From Sphingorhabdus pulchriflava (GTDB lineage Bacteria > Pseudomonadota > Alphaproteobacteria > Sphingomonadales > Sphingomonadaceae), in NCBI RefSeq assembly GCF_003367235.1, contig NZ_QRGP01000001.1, positions 1,736,001-1,800,000 on the forward strand: 64,000 bases of DNA, read 5' to 3'. Below, piece by piece: positions 36,157-45,521 of the stretch. The notes under the pieces were generated by a model. That model searched no databases and had not been told where the DNA came from. It saw only the letters and a list, made by a program, of their open reading frames with translations. The position numbers were made by a program, and so were the translations under genes. Within the stretch, counting starts at the first letter, position 1. Every line of letters begins with the position of its first letter.

Positions 36157-38734
36157 AGGCCGGGCTCCTTTCGGTTTCGAGCATGCGGGCGATGGCAGGG
36201 CGGCACGAACCGCAATTGGTGCCTGCGTTAAGGGCAGCGCCAACGGCTTCGACGCTGGTGAGCGTTTCAGCGCGGATGGTTTCAAGGATCGTTTTCATGC
36301 CCACATCGAAGCAGACACAGACTATGGGCCCTTGATCGGCCTGTGGTGTAACAGGCCGACCGGCGAGTAATTCGAGGGAAGAAGCTTTCTCGCCGCCCAA
36401 TTGATCGACCAACCAGTCGCGCGGCGGCAGCCCGCCATCGCGGGCGACGAAGAGCGCACCCTGCAACTGCCCGCCGGCAACTACCGCCGCGCGCATGATG
36501 CCGCGCTTGGAATCGCTTACCTCGGCGCGGTCGCCGGCTGGCAGCAGCGAAAGCAGCGCATCGGGCTCGCTATCCCCAGCCAGTTCAACCAGCCAGCCAT
36601 GTGCGGTGCGCACCCGGGTCCAATAGGTGCAGGCCGGAATGGCGGGCATTGCCCTGCTGACCAGAAACCCGGTCCAGCGGGGTAACCATGTGCGGACGGT
36701 TGCAGGCGTGTTCTTGAAGCCGGGCTGTCCCGAAACCGGATCGCGATCCTGCGCGGGCAACAGGCCGGTGCGACCGCCTCCGCTGGTCTGGTCGGTCCAG
36801 TGCATCGGAACGAACAGGTCGCGCCGTCGCTGATTGTCGGTTGATGCCACGCGGAACACGCTTTTGCCCTGTCCGGTTTCAACCATCGCCAACCCGCCAT
36901 CGTCGAGACCAAAGCGCGCGACCATATCGGGATGCACCTCGACCAGCGGCTCGCGACGGTGCTGTGACAATTTGGGCGACAGGCCGGTGCGCGTCATCGT
37001 GTGCCACTGGTCACGATAGCGACCTGTATTGAGCCGCAGTGGATAGTCCAGCGCGCCATCATCGCGCGCCTGATAACGGACCGGCACAAGCCGTGCCTTC
37101 CCGTCAGGGGTCGAAAAGCGTCCCGATGCCAGCGGCGAAGTGCCGCCCCACAAAAAGGGCTGCATCGCATCATAGTCCGCATCGCTGATGCCGTCCTTGT
37201 CCGAAATATCGAGCAGACGCGCGCCACCATTTTCAAAGCCGGTTTGCGCGGCATATTCGCGGAAGATCGCGGCGGCATTCGGATAGCTAAACCCATCGAC
37301 CCAACCCATGCGCTTGGCCACCTCAGACACAATCCACCAATCAGGCTTGGCATCGCCGGGAGCCTCCAGAAAACCGCGCTGGCGCGAGATGCGCCGCTCG
37401 CTGTTGGTGACTGTCCCGTCCTTTTCACCCCAGCCCAAGGCAGGTAATTTGATATGGGCGAAGGCGGTGGTGTCGGTGTCGCCGATACAATCGGAAACCA
37501 CCACCAGCGGACAGGCAGCCAGTGCTGCGCGCACCGCATTGGCATCGGGCATCGATACCGCAGGGTTGGTCGCCATCACCCAGATCGCCTTGATCCGGCC
37601 ATCGGCGACCGCATTGAACATGTCGACCGCCTTCAGCCCGGGGCCGGGGCAGATTGTGGGCGATTGCCAGAAGCGTTGCGCGCAGTCGCGCTCGGCATCG
37701 CTGAAACCCATATGCGCGGCGAGCATCGAGGCGAGCCCGCCAACCTCTCGCCCGCCCATGGCATTGGGCTGACCGGTGATGCTGAACGGTCCGGCACCCG
37801 GCTTGCCAATGCGTCCGGTCGCCAGATGCAGGTTGATGATCGCATTGCCCTTGTCGGTGCCCGAAACCGACTGGTTCGCGCCCTGGCTGAACAGCGTGAC
37901 CGTGCGCGGCGTTTCGGCAAAGAGATCGTAAAAGGCATCTAGCTGCGCCTGCGACAGTTCGCATACCTTGGCGACATCCACTGTCTCCAATTCCCAAAAA
38001 CCCTCCGGCACAGACACATGCTGCGCTAGATAGGCACCGTCTAGCTGCCAGCGGGATTTCATCTCGCGCAGCAGCCCGTTGAACAGCGCGACATCGCTGT
38101 CGGGCGCAATGGGCAGATGCAGGTCGGCCCGCTCCGCCGTTTCGGTGCGGCGGGGGTCTATCACAACCAGCTTGGTTCCGCGCTGCTCGCGCGCGGCCTC
38201 GATCCTTTGCCAAATCACCGGATGGCACCAAGCGGTGTTTGAACCGAGCAGCAGGATCAGATCGGCCTCTTCCAGATCGCTGTAGGAACAGGGAACCACA
38301 TCCTCGCCAAAGGCGCGGTTGTGCGCGGCCACCGCGCTTGCCATGCATAGTCGGCTGTTGGTGTCGATATTGCCTGAGCCGATAAAGCCTTTCATCAGCT
38401 TGTTGGCGACATAATAATCTTCGGTCAGCAGCTGGCCAGATACGTAAAAGGCAACGCTATCTGGCCCATGCTGGGCTATGGTTGCCTTGAAGCCATCGGC
38501 CACAGCCTGCAGCGCCGCGTCCCAGCCGACTTGCCGGCTACCGACTTCAGGATGAAGCAGCCTCCCTTCGAGCGCTATGGTCTCGCCCAGATGGGTACCT
38601 TTGGAACAGAGTCGCCCGAAATTGGCGGGATGGCTTTCATCGCCGCGGATTTTTGCGCTGCGTTCTCCGGTGGGCGTTGTGACGATGCCGCAGCCGACGC
38701 CGCAATAGGCGCAGGTGGTTTTTACCCGCCTCAC
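36149..38734 (-). CDS. nasA: Assimilatory nitrate reductase catalytic subunit
   Basis: 861-residue cytoplasmic molybdopterin enzyme reducing nitrate to nitrite. The N-terminal [4Fe-4S] motif TCAYCGVGCGI leads to CSKG; the Mo-bisMGD body shows SNTAWCHPV and ATNPAVSMPDANAVR; a molydopterin-dinucleotide domain (RDQWHTMTRTG) follows. A C-terminal BFD-like [2Fe-2S] domain (VCVCFDVGMK, GTNCGSCRPAIARML) gives the long NasA form. It starts at GTG in a GTGA overlap with nirD. No Tat signal is seen, which argues for assimilation. Confidence 0.95.
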   Translation of the reverse strand: MRRVKTTCAYCGVGCGIVTTPTGERSAKIRGDESHPANFGRLCSKGTHLGETIALEGRLLHPEVGSRQVGWDAALQAVADGFKATIAQHGPDSVAFYVSGQLLTEDYYVANKLMKGFIGSGNIDTNSRLCMASAVAAHNRAFGEDVVPCSYSDLEEADLILLLGSNTAWCHPVIWQRIEAAREQRGTKLVVIDPRRTETAERADLHLPIAPDSDVALFNGLLREMKSRWQLDGAYLAQHVSVPEGFWELETVDVAKVCELSQAQLDAFYDLFAETPRTVTLFSQGANQSVSGTDKGNAIINLHLATGRIGKPGAGPFSITGQPNAMGGREVGGLASMLAAHMGFSDAERDCAQRFWQSPTICPGPGLKAVDMFNAVADGRIKAIWVMATNPAVSMPDANAVRAALAACPLVVVSDCIGDTDTTAFAHIKLPALGWGEKDGTVTNSERRISRQRGFLEAPGDAKPDWWIVSEVAKRMGWVDGFSYPNAAAIFREYAAQTGFENGGARLLDISDKDGISDADYDAMQPFLWGGTSPLASGRFSTPDGKARLVPVRYQARDDGALDYPLRLNTGRYRDQWHTMTRTGLSPKLSQHRREPLVEVHPDMVARFGLDDGGLAMVETGQGKSVFRVASTDNQRRRDLFVPMHWTDQTSGGGRTGLLPAQDRDPVSGQPGFKNTPATVRTWLPRWTGFLVSRAMPAIPACTYWTRVRTAHGWLVELAGDSEPDALLSLLPAGDRAEVSDSKRGIMRAAVVAGGQLQGALFVARDGGLPPRDWLVDQLGGEKASSLELLAGRPVTPQADQGPIVCVCFDVGMKTILETIRAETLTSVEAVGAALNAGTNCGSCRPAIARMLETERSPAYA

Positions 38735-39120
38735 GCCATCCCCTGCAACGCCTCGCGTCGCCCGATCAGTATGCTGCCACCGTCAATCTTGACGGGGATG
38801 ACGGGGACGCATCCCTTGTCTTCGCCCAGCGCCTCGCCGGTCAACAGGCTGATCCGCCAATTGTGCAGCGGGCAGGTGACCGTCGTGTCGTGCACGATGC
38901 CCTGCGACAGCGGCCCGTGCTTGTGCGGACATTTGTTGATCAGCGCATAGACCTGTCCATTGGCGGTGCGGAAAATGGCAATTTCCTCACCCCCCTGCAC
39001 CGGCAGGGTGCGTGCACCCAAGGCAGGCAACTGGTCCACGGGGCCGATGTCGAGCCATTCTGCGATCATGCTGGTTTCCGTCGGTTTCGGTTCTTCGATA
39101 AGGACGAGCGCAGCACTCAT
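38731..39120 (-). CDS. nirD: Nitrite reductase small subunit (Rieske type)
   Basis: 129-residue small subunit of NADH nitrite reductase. The Rieske [2Fe-2S] ligands are intact: CPHKHGPLS and CPLHNWRI. It overlaps nirB (ATGA) and nasA. The first 15 or so residues before MIAEWLDIG are extra, so an internal start at that Met is possible. Confidence 0.93.
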   Translation of the reverse strand: MSAALVLIEEPKPTETSMIAEWLDIGPVDQLPALGARTLPVQGGEEIAIFRTANGQVYALINKCPHKHGPLSQGIVHDTTVTCPLHNWRISLLTGEALGEDKGCVPVIPVKIDGGSILIGRREALQGMA

Positions 39121-41573
39121 GCCGCACCGCCCACCACCGCAAAGGGACGGATTTCGGCTATATGCTGGTGCAGATGTGCCTCACTGCCTGCGGCGCGTTC
39201 GGCCCAGGGGTCTTTTTGCAGGAAGCTTTGCGCATGATGGAAACGCCGCGCCAGTTCGGCCCGTCCTTCGCCATCGTCGACGATTCGCGTCTTCACATAT
39301 TCAAGGCCCACCCGTTCGACCCAGGGCGCGGTGCGGTCGAGATAGCGGGCTTCCTCGCGGTAAAGCTGGATGAAGGCGGCGCAATAATCGAGCGCCTCCT
39401 GTTCGGTTGCCACCTTGCACAACAGGTCGGTGCCGCGCAGATGGATGCCGCCATTGCCGCCGATGTGCAGCTCATAGCCGCTGTCAACGCAGATCACGCC
39501 GAAATCCTTGATCGTGGCTTCGGCACAATTGCGCGGGCAGCCAGAGACGGCGATCTTGAACTTGTGCGGCATCCAGCTGCCCCAGGTCATCTGTTCGGTC
39601 TTGATGCCAAGGCCGGTAGAATCCTGCGTGCCAAAGCGGCACCATTCGGAACCGACACAGGTTTTCACCGTGCGCAGCGCCTTGCCATAGGCATGGCCGC
39701 TGACCATTCCGGCCGCATTGAGGTCTGCCCAGATGGCGGGCAAATCCTCTTTCTTGATTCCAAAAATATCGAGCCGCTGGCCGCCGGTCACCTTCACCAT
39801 GCGCGCCTTATATTTATCGCAGGCATCGGCAATCGCGCGCAATTCGTCGGGCGTGGTAACCCCGCCCCACATGCGCGGAACGACCGAATAGGTGCCATCC
39901 TTCTGGATATTGGCGTGCATCCGTTCGTTGACGAAGCGGCTCTGCATATCGTCGACATGGCTTTCGGGCCAGGCGCAGAGCAGATAATAATTGAGCGCCG
40001 GGCGACAGGAGGAACAGCCGTCGGGTGTGCTCCAGCTTAGCGCCTGCATCACCTGCGGAATGACCCTCAATTCCTTTTCGACAATCGCTTTGCGCACATC
40101 TTCATGCGTGAAACTGGTGCATTTGCACATCGGCTTGACCGGCCGTTCCTCGTCATGCCCGGCCAGCTTCAGCAGGTTTTCGACAAGGCCGGTGCAGCTG
40201 CCGCAGCTGGCCGATGCCTTGCAGCCAGATCGCACCGCATCAAGCGAACCCGCTCCACCCGATATGCAGGCCATGACCTGCCCCTTGGATACGCCGTTGC
40301 AGCCGCAAATCTCGGCATCGTCCGAAAGCGCTGCAACGGCATCAATAGGGTTTGCAGAAGCGCCGCCCCCAGCAAAAGCCTGCCCGAAAATCAGCGCATC
40401 GCGAATGTCGCTGACATCTTCCTGTTTCTTCAGCAGGTCGAAATACCAGTTGCCGTCCGCGGTGTCGCCGTAGAGCACTGCGCCGACGACCTTGTCGCCC
40501 TTTACGATCACCCGCTTGTACACACCGCGGGTTGCATCGCGCAGCACGATGTCTTCGCAGCCTTCGCCACCTGAAAAGTCGCCTGCGGAAAAAACGTCGA
40601 GGCCTGCCACCTTCAGCTTGGTCGAGGTTACCGAGCCTCGATAGCCCTTGGGTTCGGCGACCAGCCCGTCGGCAAGGCTACGGCACATGTCCCACAGCGG
40701 CGCGACAAGGCCGTACACATTGCCATCATGTTCGACGCATTCGCCAACCGCGAGAATATCGGGATCGCTGGTCACCATATTGTCATCGACATGGATACCG
40801 CGTCCGATGGCCAGCCCAGCCTCCTTTGCCAGCGCGGTTGCAGGGCGGATACCAACCGCCATGACCACGATCGAGGCAGGGATTTCGCGCCCGTCTTTCA
40901 ACCGGATGCCTTCGACCTTGCCCTCGCCATAAATTTCCGCTGTGTCAGCGCCGGTCAGGATCGTCTGGCCGCGCCCTTCTAGCGCGTCTTTCAACAGCCA
41001 GCCTGCCGCTTCGTCCAACTGCCGTTCCATCAGCGTCGGCATGAGGTGGATGACGGTGACTTTCATGTTCCTGAGGCTGAGGCCATGTGCGGCCTCCAGC
41101 CCCAGGAGCCCTCCCCCGATAACAACCGCATCGCCACCCCGGTTGGCGGCCTCCAGCATCGCCCCCACATCGTCCATGTCGCGGAAGCTGATGACACCCG
41201 GCAAGTCCTTACCTGGAACCGGTATGATGAACGGGTCGGAACCCGTTGCGATCAACAGCTTGTCATAGCTTTCGATGCGTCCGGATTTGGCGGCGATAGT
41301 TTTGGCGACCCGGTCGATTGCCGTAACCGAGTCGCCTGCGACCAGTTCGATACCATTTTTATCGTACCAGTCATGGCCGTTGATCACTATGTCTTCGAAC
41401 GACTTTTCGCCCGCGAGCAGCGGCGACAGCATGATGCGATTATAATTGACGCGTGGTTCCGCGCCGAAAATGGTGATGCGGAACTTGCCTGCATCGCGCG
41501 CCAATATTTCCTCCACCGCGCGACACCCGGCCATGCCGTTGCCGATCACTACAAGATGCGGTCGTTCGCTCAT
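39117..41573 (-). CDS. nirB: NAD(P)H nitrite reductase large subunit
   Basis: 818-residue siroheme enzyme taking nitrite to ammonium. An FAD/NAD(P) module (VVIGNGMAGCRAVEEIL, VVIGGGLLGLEAA) is followed by two BFD-like [2Fe-2S] regions (EICGCNGVSKGQ with CGSCTG; PMCKCTSFTHEDV with GCSSCRPAL). The ferredoxin-reductase half and the siroheme/[4Fe-4S] ligands come next (TCVGSEWCRFG, SGCPRNCAEA). Length and order are normal for NirB. It lies 11 bp after the porin gene. Confidence 0.96.
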   Translation of the reverse strand: MSERPHLVVIGNGMAGCRAVEEILARDAGKFRITIFGAEPRVNYNRIMLSPLLAGEKSFEDIVINGHDWYDKNGIELVAGDSVTAIDRVAKTIAAKSGRIESYDKLLIATGSDPFIIPVPGKDLPGVISFRDMDDVGAMLEAANRGGDAVVIGGGLLGLEAAHGLSLRNMKVTVIHLMPTLMERQLDEAAGWLLKDALEGRGQTILTGADTAEIYGEGKVEGIRLKDGREIPASIVVMAVGIRPATALAKEAGLAIGRGIHVDDNMVTSDPDILAVGECVEHDGNVYGLVAPLWDMCRSLADGLVAEPKGYRGSVTSTKLKVAGLDVFSAGDFSGGEGCEDIVLRDATRGVYKRVIVKGDKVVGAVLYGDTADGNWYFDLLKKQEDVSDIRDALIFGQAFAGGGASANPIDAVAALSDDAEICGCNGVSKGQVMACISGGAGSLDAVRSGCKASASCGSCTGLVENLLKLAGHDEERPVKPMCKCTSFTHEDVRKAIVEKELRVIPQVMQALSWSTPDGCSSCRPALNYYLLCAWPESHVDDMQSRFVNERMHANIQKDGTYSVVPRMWGGVTTPDELRAIADACDKYKARMVKVTGGQRLDIFGIKKEDLPAIWADLNAAGMVSGHAYGKALRTVKTCVGSEWCRFGTQDSTGLGIKTEQMTWGSWMPHKFKIAVSGCPRNCAEATIKDFGVICVDSGYELHIGGNGGIHLRGTDLLCKVATEQEALDYCAAFIQLYREEARYLDRTAPWVERVGLEYVKTRIVDDGEGRAELARRFHHAQSFLQKDPWAERAAGSEAHLHQHIAEIRPFAVVGGAA

Positions 41574-41584
41574 TCGATTGTCCT

Positions 41585-42808
41585 TCAGAATATATATTCG
41601 AGCTGCAGCCAGAATTTCTCAGTGTCTACGTCACCCGCGAAATCGGCAGCACCGGTCCGGTCGTAAAATGCAGCCTTGGCGAGAAAGCTGACCTTCTTGC
41701 CGATTTTCCAGCCCAACTGCGCGTCCCATTCATCGCCATAATCGAGCCCAAGCCGATCCGATGTGAAGCGGTGCCAAGTGACTGCCGCATTCAATCCGGG
41801 AAGCGATTTTGCCTTGGGAAAGACCTTCGACAGACCGACATACAGGTCGCGCAAGCCGTTGGCCGGGGTGGTAAGGAATTTGTCTGCCGTGCCATTGAAC
41901 TTGTGCAGCGTCGCCAACGGGGTCTGGAAACTTGTAAGCGCCACGCCAGTATCAGCGCCCAATATTTCATAGCCACCGGTCAGCTTGAACCCTGCAACAT
42001 CCAGAGCGGCTTCGCCCAGCCAATAGTCGGCCGAATAGTTATTGGGATTATTGTGATAATCGCTTTGCCGCGCATAGCTGCCGACTAGACCGAGCTTGGC
42101 CTTGCCAAAGTGGAGGGTAGCCGTTGCGCGCACGCCATAGGTCTGGCTCGAAAGGCGGAAGGCCTGCACGACCGCCTCATCCTGATCGACCAGATAGGCA
42201 AAACCGGTCAATCCGAAATTCTTGCCCTTGTAGCCAAGGTTCGCGAAAACATTGTCGCCCCCGATTGATTGCTGGCGCGCGCCAAAGCCGTCAACACCCC
42301 AGATGGCGCGGTCGCTCCACGCATAGGTGACATCGGCTTTCACGCCCTTGATGCCCGACCATTCAACCCGCGCTGCATCGAATGTCTGCTCGTTCTGGCG
42401 CCAGCCGACCGAACCGACAAAGCGCTGGTCGTCAAGGTTGATGCGCTGGCGCCCTAAGGTAACAACTGTCTTGGGCAGGCCAGTGAATTGCAGTTGCAGC
42501 CGGTTGAGCTCCACATTTTGCGGATCGGCCACGATCGGATAAGTACCAAGGCCGTTAAGGCCGCTGTTATAGCGTTCCGAAATTGCTAGCGTCGCTTCGG
42601 TTTCGGCGAAAATGGCGAATGGGCCCTTTTTTGCCTCCACCCCTGCACGCACGCGCAGGGTGATGGCATCGGCTTCATTCAGCACACCCGTCTGATCGAC
42701 ATTTTCATAGCGCAGCCGCGCCTCGATTGTGGATTTGAGCGTAACCTCTTCCGCCAGCGCAGGGCTCGAAACCGAGACCAGAAACAAAGTGATTGCTGTC
42801 TTTTTCAT
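41585..42808 (-). CDS. Outer membrane porin, alginate_export-like
   Basis: 407-residue barrel protein with a signal peptide ending in ALA, alternating strands through the body and a terminal aromatic (WLQLEYIF). It resembles porins of the alginate_export/OprD-like group (RLRYENVDQTG, LGRQRINLDDQRFVGSVGWRQNEQTFDA). Its place between the nitrate ABC transporter and nirB suggests that it lets nitrate or nitrite across the outer membrane; this is inferred from context. Confidence 0.88.
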   Translation of the reverse strand: MKKTAITLFLVSVSSPALAEEVTLKSTIEARLRYENVDQTGVLNEADAITLRVRAGVEAKKGPFAIFAETEATLAISERYNSGLNGLGTYPIVADPQNVELNRLQLQFTGLPKTVVTLGRQRINLDDQRFVGSVGWRQNEQTFDAARVEWSGIKGVKADVTYAWSDRAIWGVDGFGARQQSIGGDNVFANLGYKGKNFGLTGFAYLVDQDEAVVQAFRLSSQTYGVRATATLHFGKAKLGLVGSYARQSDYHNNPNNYSADYWLGEAALDVAGFKLTGGYEILGADTGVALTSFQTPLATLHKFNGTADKFLTTPANGLRDLYVGLSKVFPKAKSLPGLNAAVTWHRFTSDRLGLDYGDEWDAQLGWKIGKKVSFLAKAAFYDRTGAADFAGDVDTEKFWLQLEYIF

Positions 42809-42853
42809 ATCATTCTCCCTGAAGTTGGCCTTCAGGCATTCTCACCCAATGAT

Positions 42854-44512
42854 TCATGCGGCTTCAGCATGTGCACCATGTTCATAGTCGGTGAGGAATT
42901 GCAGGACTTCCTCACGGTATCCGTAGAATTTCGGGTGTTCGAGCAACGCCTTGCGGTCGCGCGGGCGCGGCAGGTCGACTTCCAATATCCTGCCGATCGT
43001 GGCGTTTGGGCCATTGGTCATCATCACCACACGGTCGGCAAGCAGGATCGCTTCGTCGACATCATGGGTCACGCAGATCGCGGTGACCTTGGTGCGTTCC
43101 CACACCTCCATCAGCACATCCTGCAAATCCCAGCGGGTAAGGCTGTCTAGCATGCCAAATGGCTCGTCGAGCAGCAGTAGTTTGGGCGAAAGCGCAAAGG
43201 CGCGCGCGATACCGACACGCTGGCGCATCCCGTTCGACATTTCGGCTGCCAGCTTATCGAGGCTATCAGCCAATCCGACACGCTCGAGATAATAGTCAAC
43301 AATCTCGCGCCGTTCTAACCGGCTTGCATGCGGGTAAACCCGGGAAACCCCCGCCATCACATTCTCGCGCGCACTCAACCAGGGCATCAGGCTGGGTGAC
43401 TGGAAGACGACTCCCTTGTCCGGGCCAGCGCTGTCAATTTCGCGCCCGTCGAGCACGATGCCCCCGCCCGAAATGCTGTTGAGCCCGGCCGCCATGGTCA
43501 GCGCGGTCGATTTGCCGCAGCCCGAATGGCCGATCAGCGACACAAATTCTCCCTTGTCCATCAGCAGGTTGAAATTTTCGAGGACAGTCAGCGGACCTTT
43601 GGGCGTCGGATAGACCTTTTTCAGGTTGAAAAATTCCAGATAACGCCGCTCGATCCCGGACTTGGCCGCATCTAGATAAGCCTTGGGCGGCTGCATTGCC
43701 GTGATCGGGGTGACTTCGGGCAACGACTTGCTGGCATTGGCCAGCGCCGCCTTGGCATCATTTAATCCGCCTAGATAGTTGGCGATACGATTGCGCAATG
43801 CCTTATACGCAGCATCGTGATTGAGTGCAGTGCGCTCCCTAGGGCGAGCGATGCTGACTGGAAAAATCTCGCCAAACGTTCCCGTTGGCTCAAGCACAAC
43901 CACGCGGTCTGCAAGCAAAAGCGCCTCGTCAACATCATTTGTGATGAGGATGATGGTACGCTTTTCCTGTTCGCGGATGCGGTCGATTTCGGCCTGCAAC
44001 TTGGCACGTGTAAGTGCATCAAGCGCCGACAGCGGTTCGTCGAGCAGCAATATTTCTGGCGTCATGGCAAGTGCACGGGCAACCGCGACGCGCTGCCGCA
44101 TTCCGCCTGAAAGTTCCGAGGGCTTGCGGTCGGTGGCATGCGACAGGCCGACAAGCGCAACCTTCTCCTGCACCAGCGCCGCACGTTCCGCCTTGGACTT
44201 GTCCCTGTGGACGGCATCGACCGCAAGCGCGACATTCCCTTCCACGGTCAGCCAGGGGAACAGCGAATAGCTTTGGAAGACAAGGCTGGTTTCGCTGCCC
44301 GGCCCAGTCACTGCCTTTCCGTGGATGGCAACCTCGCCATTATCCGGTTCCTGCAACCCTGCGATCAGCGAAATCAAAGTGGACTTGCCGGTGCCGGAAA
44401 AGCCGAGGATGGCGATGAACTCGCCTTCGGATACTTCAAGGTTGATATCCTTGAGAACGGGCGTTCCGGGATAGCCTTTGGAGACATTTTTGAGCGTGAG
44501 GATCGGTTCCAT
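42854..44512 (-). CDS. Nitrate ABC transporter ATPase with two fused domains
   Basis: 552-residue tandem ATPase for the NrtAB transporter. Domain 1 has Walker A GFSGTGKST, signature LSGGMRQR, Walker B ILLLDEPLSALD, and Asn in place of the switch His (LITNDVDEA). Domain 2 has Walker A GHSGCGKST, an altered signature MSNGMRQR, Walker B LLLLDEPFGMLD, and a normal His (VTHDVDEA). ATG 44510-44512 with GAGGA upstream is chosen over a TTG at 44521. Domain 1 ends in an extra linker (about 245-300). Closest in role to NrtC/NrtD, without a NrtA-like sensor domain. Confidence 0.92.
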   Translation of the reverse strand: MEPILTLKNVSKGYPGTPVLKDINLEVSEGEFIAILGFSGTGKSTLISLIAGLQEPDNGEVAIHGKAVTGPGSETSLVFQSYSLFPWLTVEGNVALAVDAVHRDKSKAERAALVQEKVALVGLSHATDRKPSELSGGMRQRVAVARALAMTPEILLLDEPLSALDALTRAKLQAEIDRIREQEKRTIILITNDVDEALLLADRVVVLEPTGTFGEIFPVSIARPRERTALNHDAAYKALRNRIANYLGGLNDAKAALANASKSLPEVTPITAMQPPKAYLDAAKSGIERRYLEFFNLKKVYPTPKGPLTVLENFNLLMDKGEFVSLIGHSGCGKSTALTMAAGLNSISGGGIVLDGREIDSAGPDKGVVFQSPSLMPWLSARENVMAGVSRVYPHASRLERREIVDYYLERVGLADSLDKLAAEMSNGMRQRVGIARAFALSPKLLLLDEPFGMLDSLTRWDLQDVLMEVWERTKVTAICVTHDVDEAILLADRVVMMTNGPNATIGRILEVDLPRPRDRKALLEHPKFYGYREEVLQFLTDYEHGAHAEAA

Positions 44513-44524
44513 GATGGCCAATCC

Positions 44525-45520
44525 TCAGCGCGCTGCGTGGCGGGACGCATAGGCCTGGACGGCACCCATGATCCGATCGAGAACGAAGCCGATCAGGCCA
44601 ATGACAACCACGGCAACCATGATGCGCGCCAGCGACTTTTCGCTGCCATTCTGAAATTCATCCCAGACGAATTTGCCAAGGCCCGGGTTCTGCGCGAGCA
44701 TTTCGGCGGCAATCAGCACCATCCAGCCCACGCCCAGCGACAGGCGCATGCCGGTGAAGATATAGGGCACGGCAGAGGGCAGCACGAGCTTGGTAAGCTT
44801 TGCGGTCCAGCTGAGCCTCAGCACGCGACCGACGTTAAGCAGGTCTTTGTCGATGTTGACAACGCCAACCGCAGTGTTGATCAGCGTCGGCCACAGCGAA
44901 CATAGCATCACTGTAATCGCGGAAATCACAAAGCTTTTGGCAAGCAGAGGATCTGCGCTAGTTATGCTGGCCGAAATGACCATCGTAACGATTGGTAGCC
45001 AGGCCAACGGGCTGACGGGCTTCATGATCTGGACGATCGGGTTGATCGCGGCGTTAAAGGTCTTGGATAGACCAGCGACCAATCCCACAGGAACTGCAAC
45101 AATCGAAGCCAGAATAAAGCCGAAGGCCACGGTTTTCAGCGATGTGAAAATCTGGTCGACAAAGGTTGGCGTACCCGTCCAGACGCCGCCCGCAGCCTCA
45201 ACCGCAGCAGCATCGGCGCGTGTTGCTGCATGTTCGATCATCAGCGCTTGAAACTGCGCAAACACTTCCCCGGGGCCGGGTAGCGCCCCCAGTGAAGTCT
45301 GCACCATCGGTGCGCACAGCGCCCAAAGCAGTAGGAACCCGCTTATGCCGACCAGCGGCGGCCAGCTGGCCGCGAACACAGCCTGCGCGTCAGGCAGTTT
45401 CAACCTGGAAAGAACGGCAGTGGCGGGCTTTTCTGCAGCCTGGGTGGCGGGCTGTTCGATTGCAGCGAGCATGTTTTCTTCCAAATCGTTTTCAACGACC
45501 TTTAGCGCAGGCTGTGCCAT
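44525..45520 (-). CDS. nrtB: Nitrate ABC transporter permease
   Basis: 331-residue inner-membrane permease. A long polar N-terminus (about 50 residues) precedes membrane helices (LVGISGFLLLWALCAPM, VAFGFILASIVAVPVGLVAGL) and the cytoplasmic coupling region (KLVLPSAVPYIFTGMRLSLGVGWMVLIAAEML). It lies one base after nrtA and 12 bp before the ATPase gene. Confidence 0.93.
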   Translation of the reverse strand: MAQPALKVVENDLEENMLAAIEQPATQAAEKPATAVLSRLKLPDAQAVFAASWPPLVGISGFLLLWALCAPMVQTSLGALPGPGEVFAQFQALMIEHAATRADAAAVEAAGGVWTGTPTFVDQIFTSLKTVAFGFILASIVAVPVGLVAGLSKTFNAAINPIVQIMKPVSPLAWLPIVTMVISASITSADPLLAKSFVISAITVMLCSLWPTLINTAVGVVNIDKDLLNVGRVLRLSWTAKLTKLVLPSAVPYIFTGMRLSLGVGWMVLIAAEMLAQNPGLGKFVWDEFQNGSEKSLARIMVAVVVIGLIGFVLDRIMGAVQAYASRHAAR

Positions 45521-45521
45521 G

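Noticed and set aside
36149-38734. Periplasmic or respiratory nitrate reductase (Nap/Nar)
   Set aside because: No Tat signal or NapB/NarH partners; the C-terminal BFD-like cluster and the nirBD-cobA context mark assimilatory NasA.
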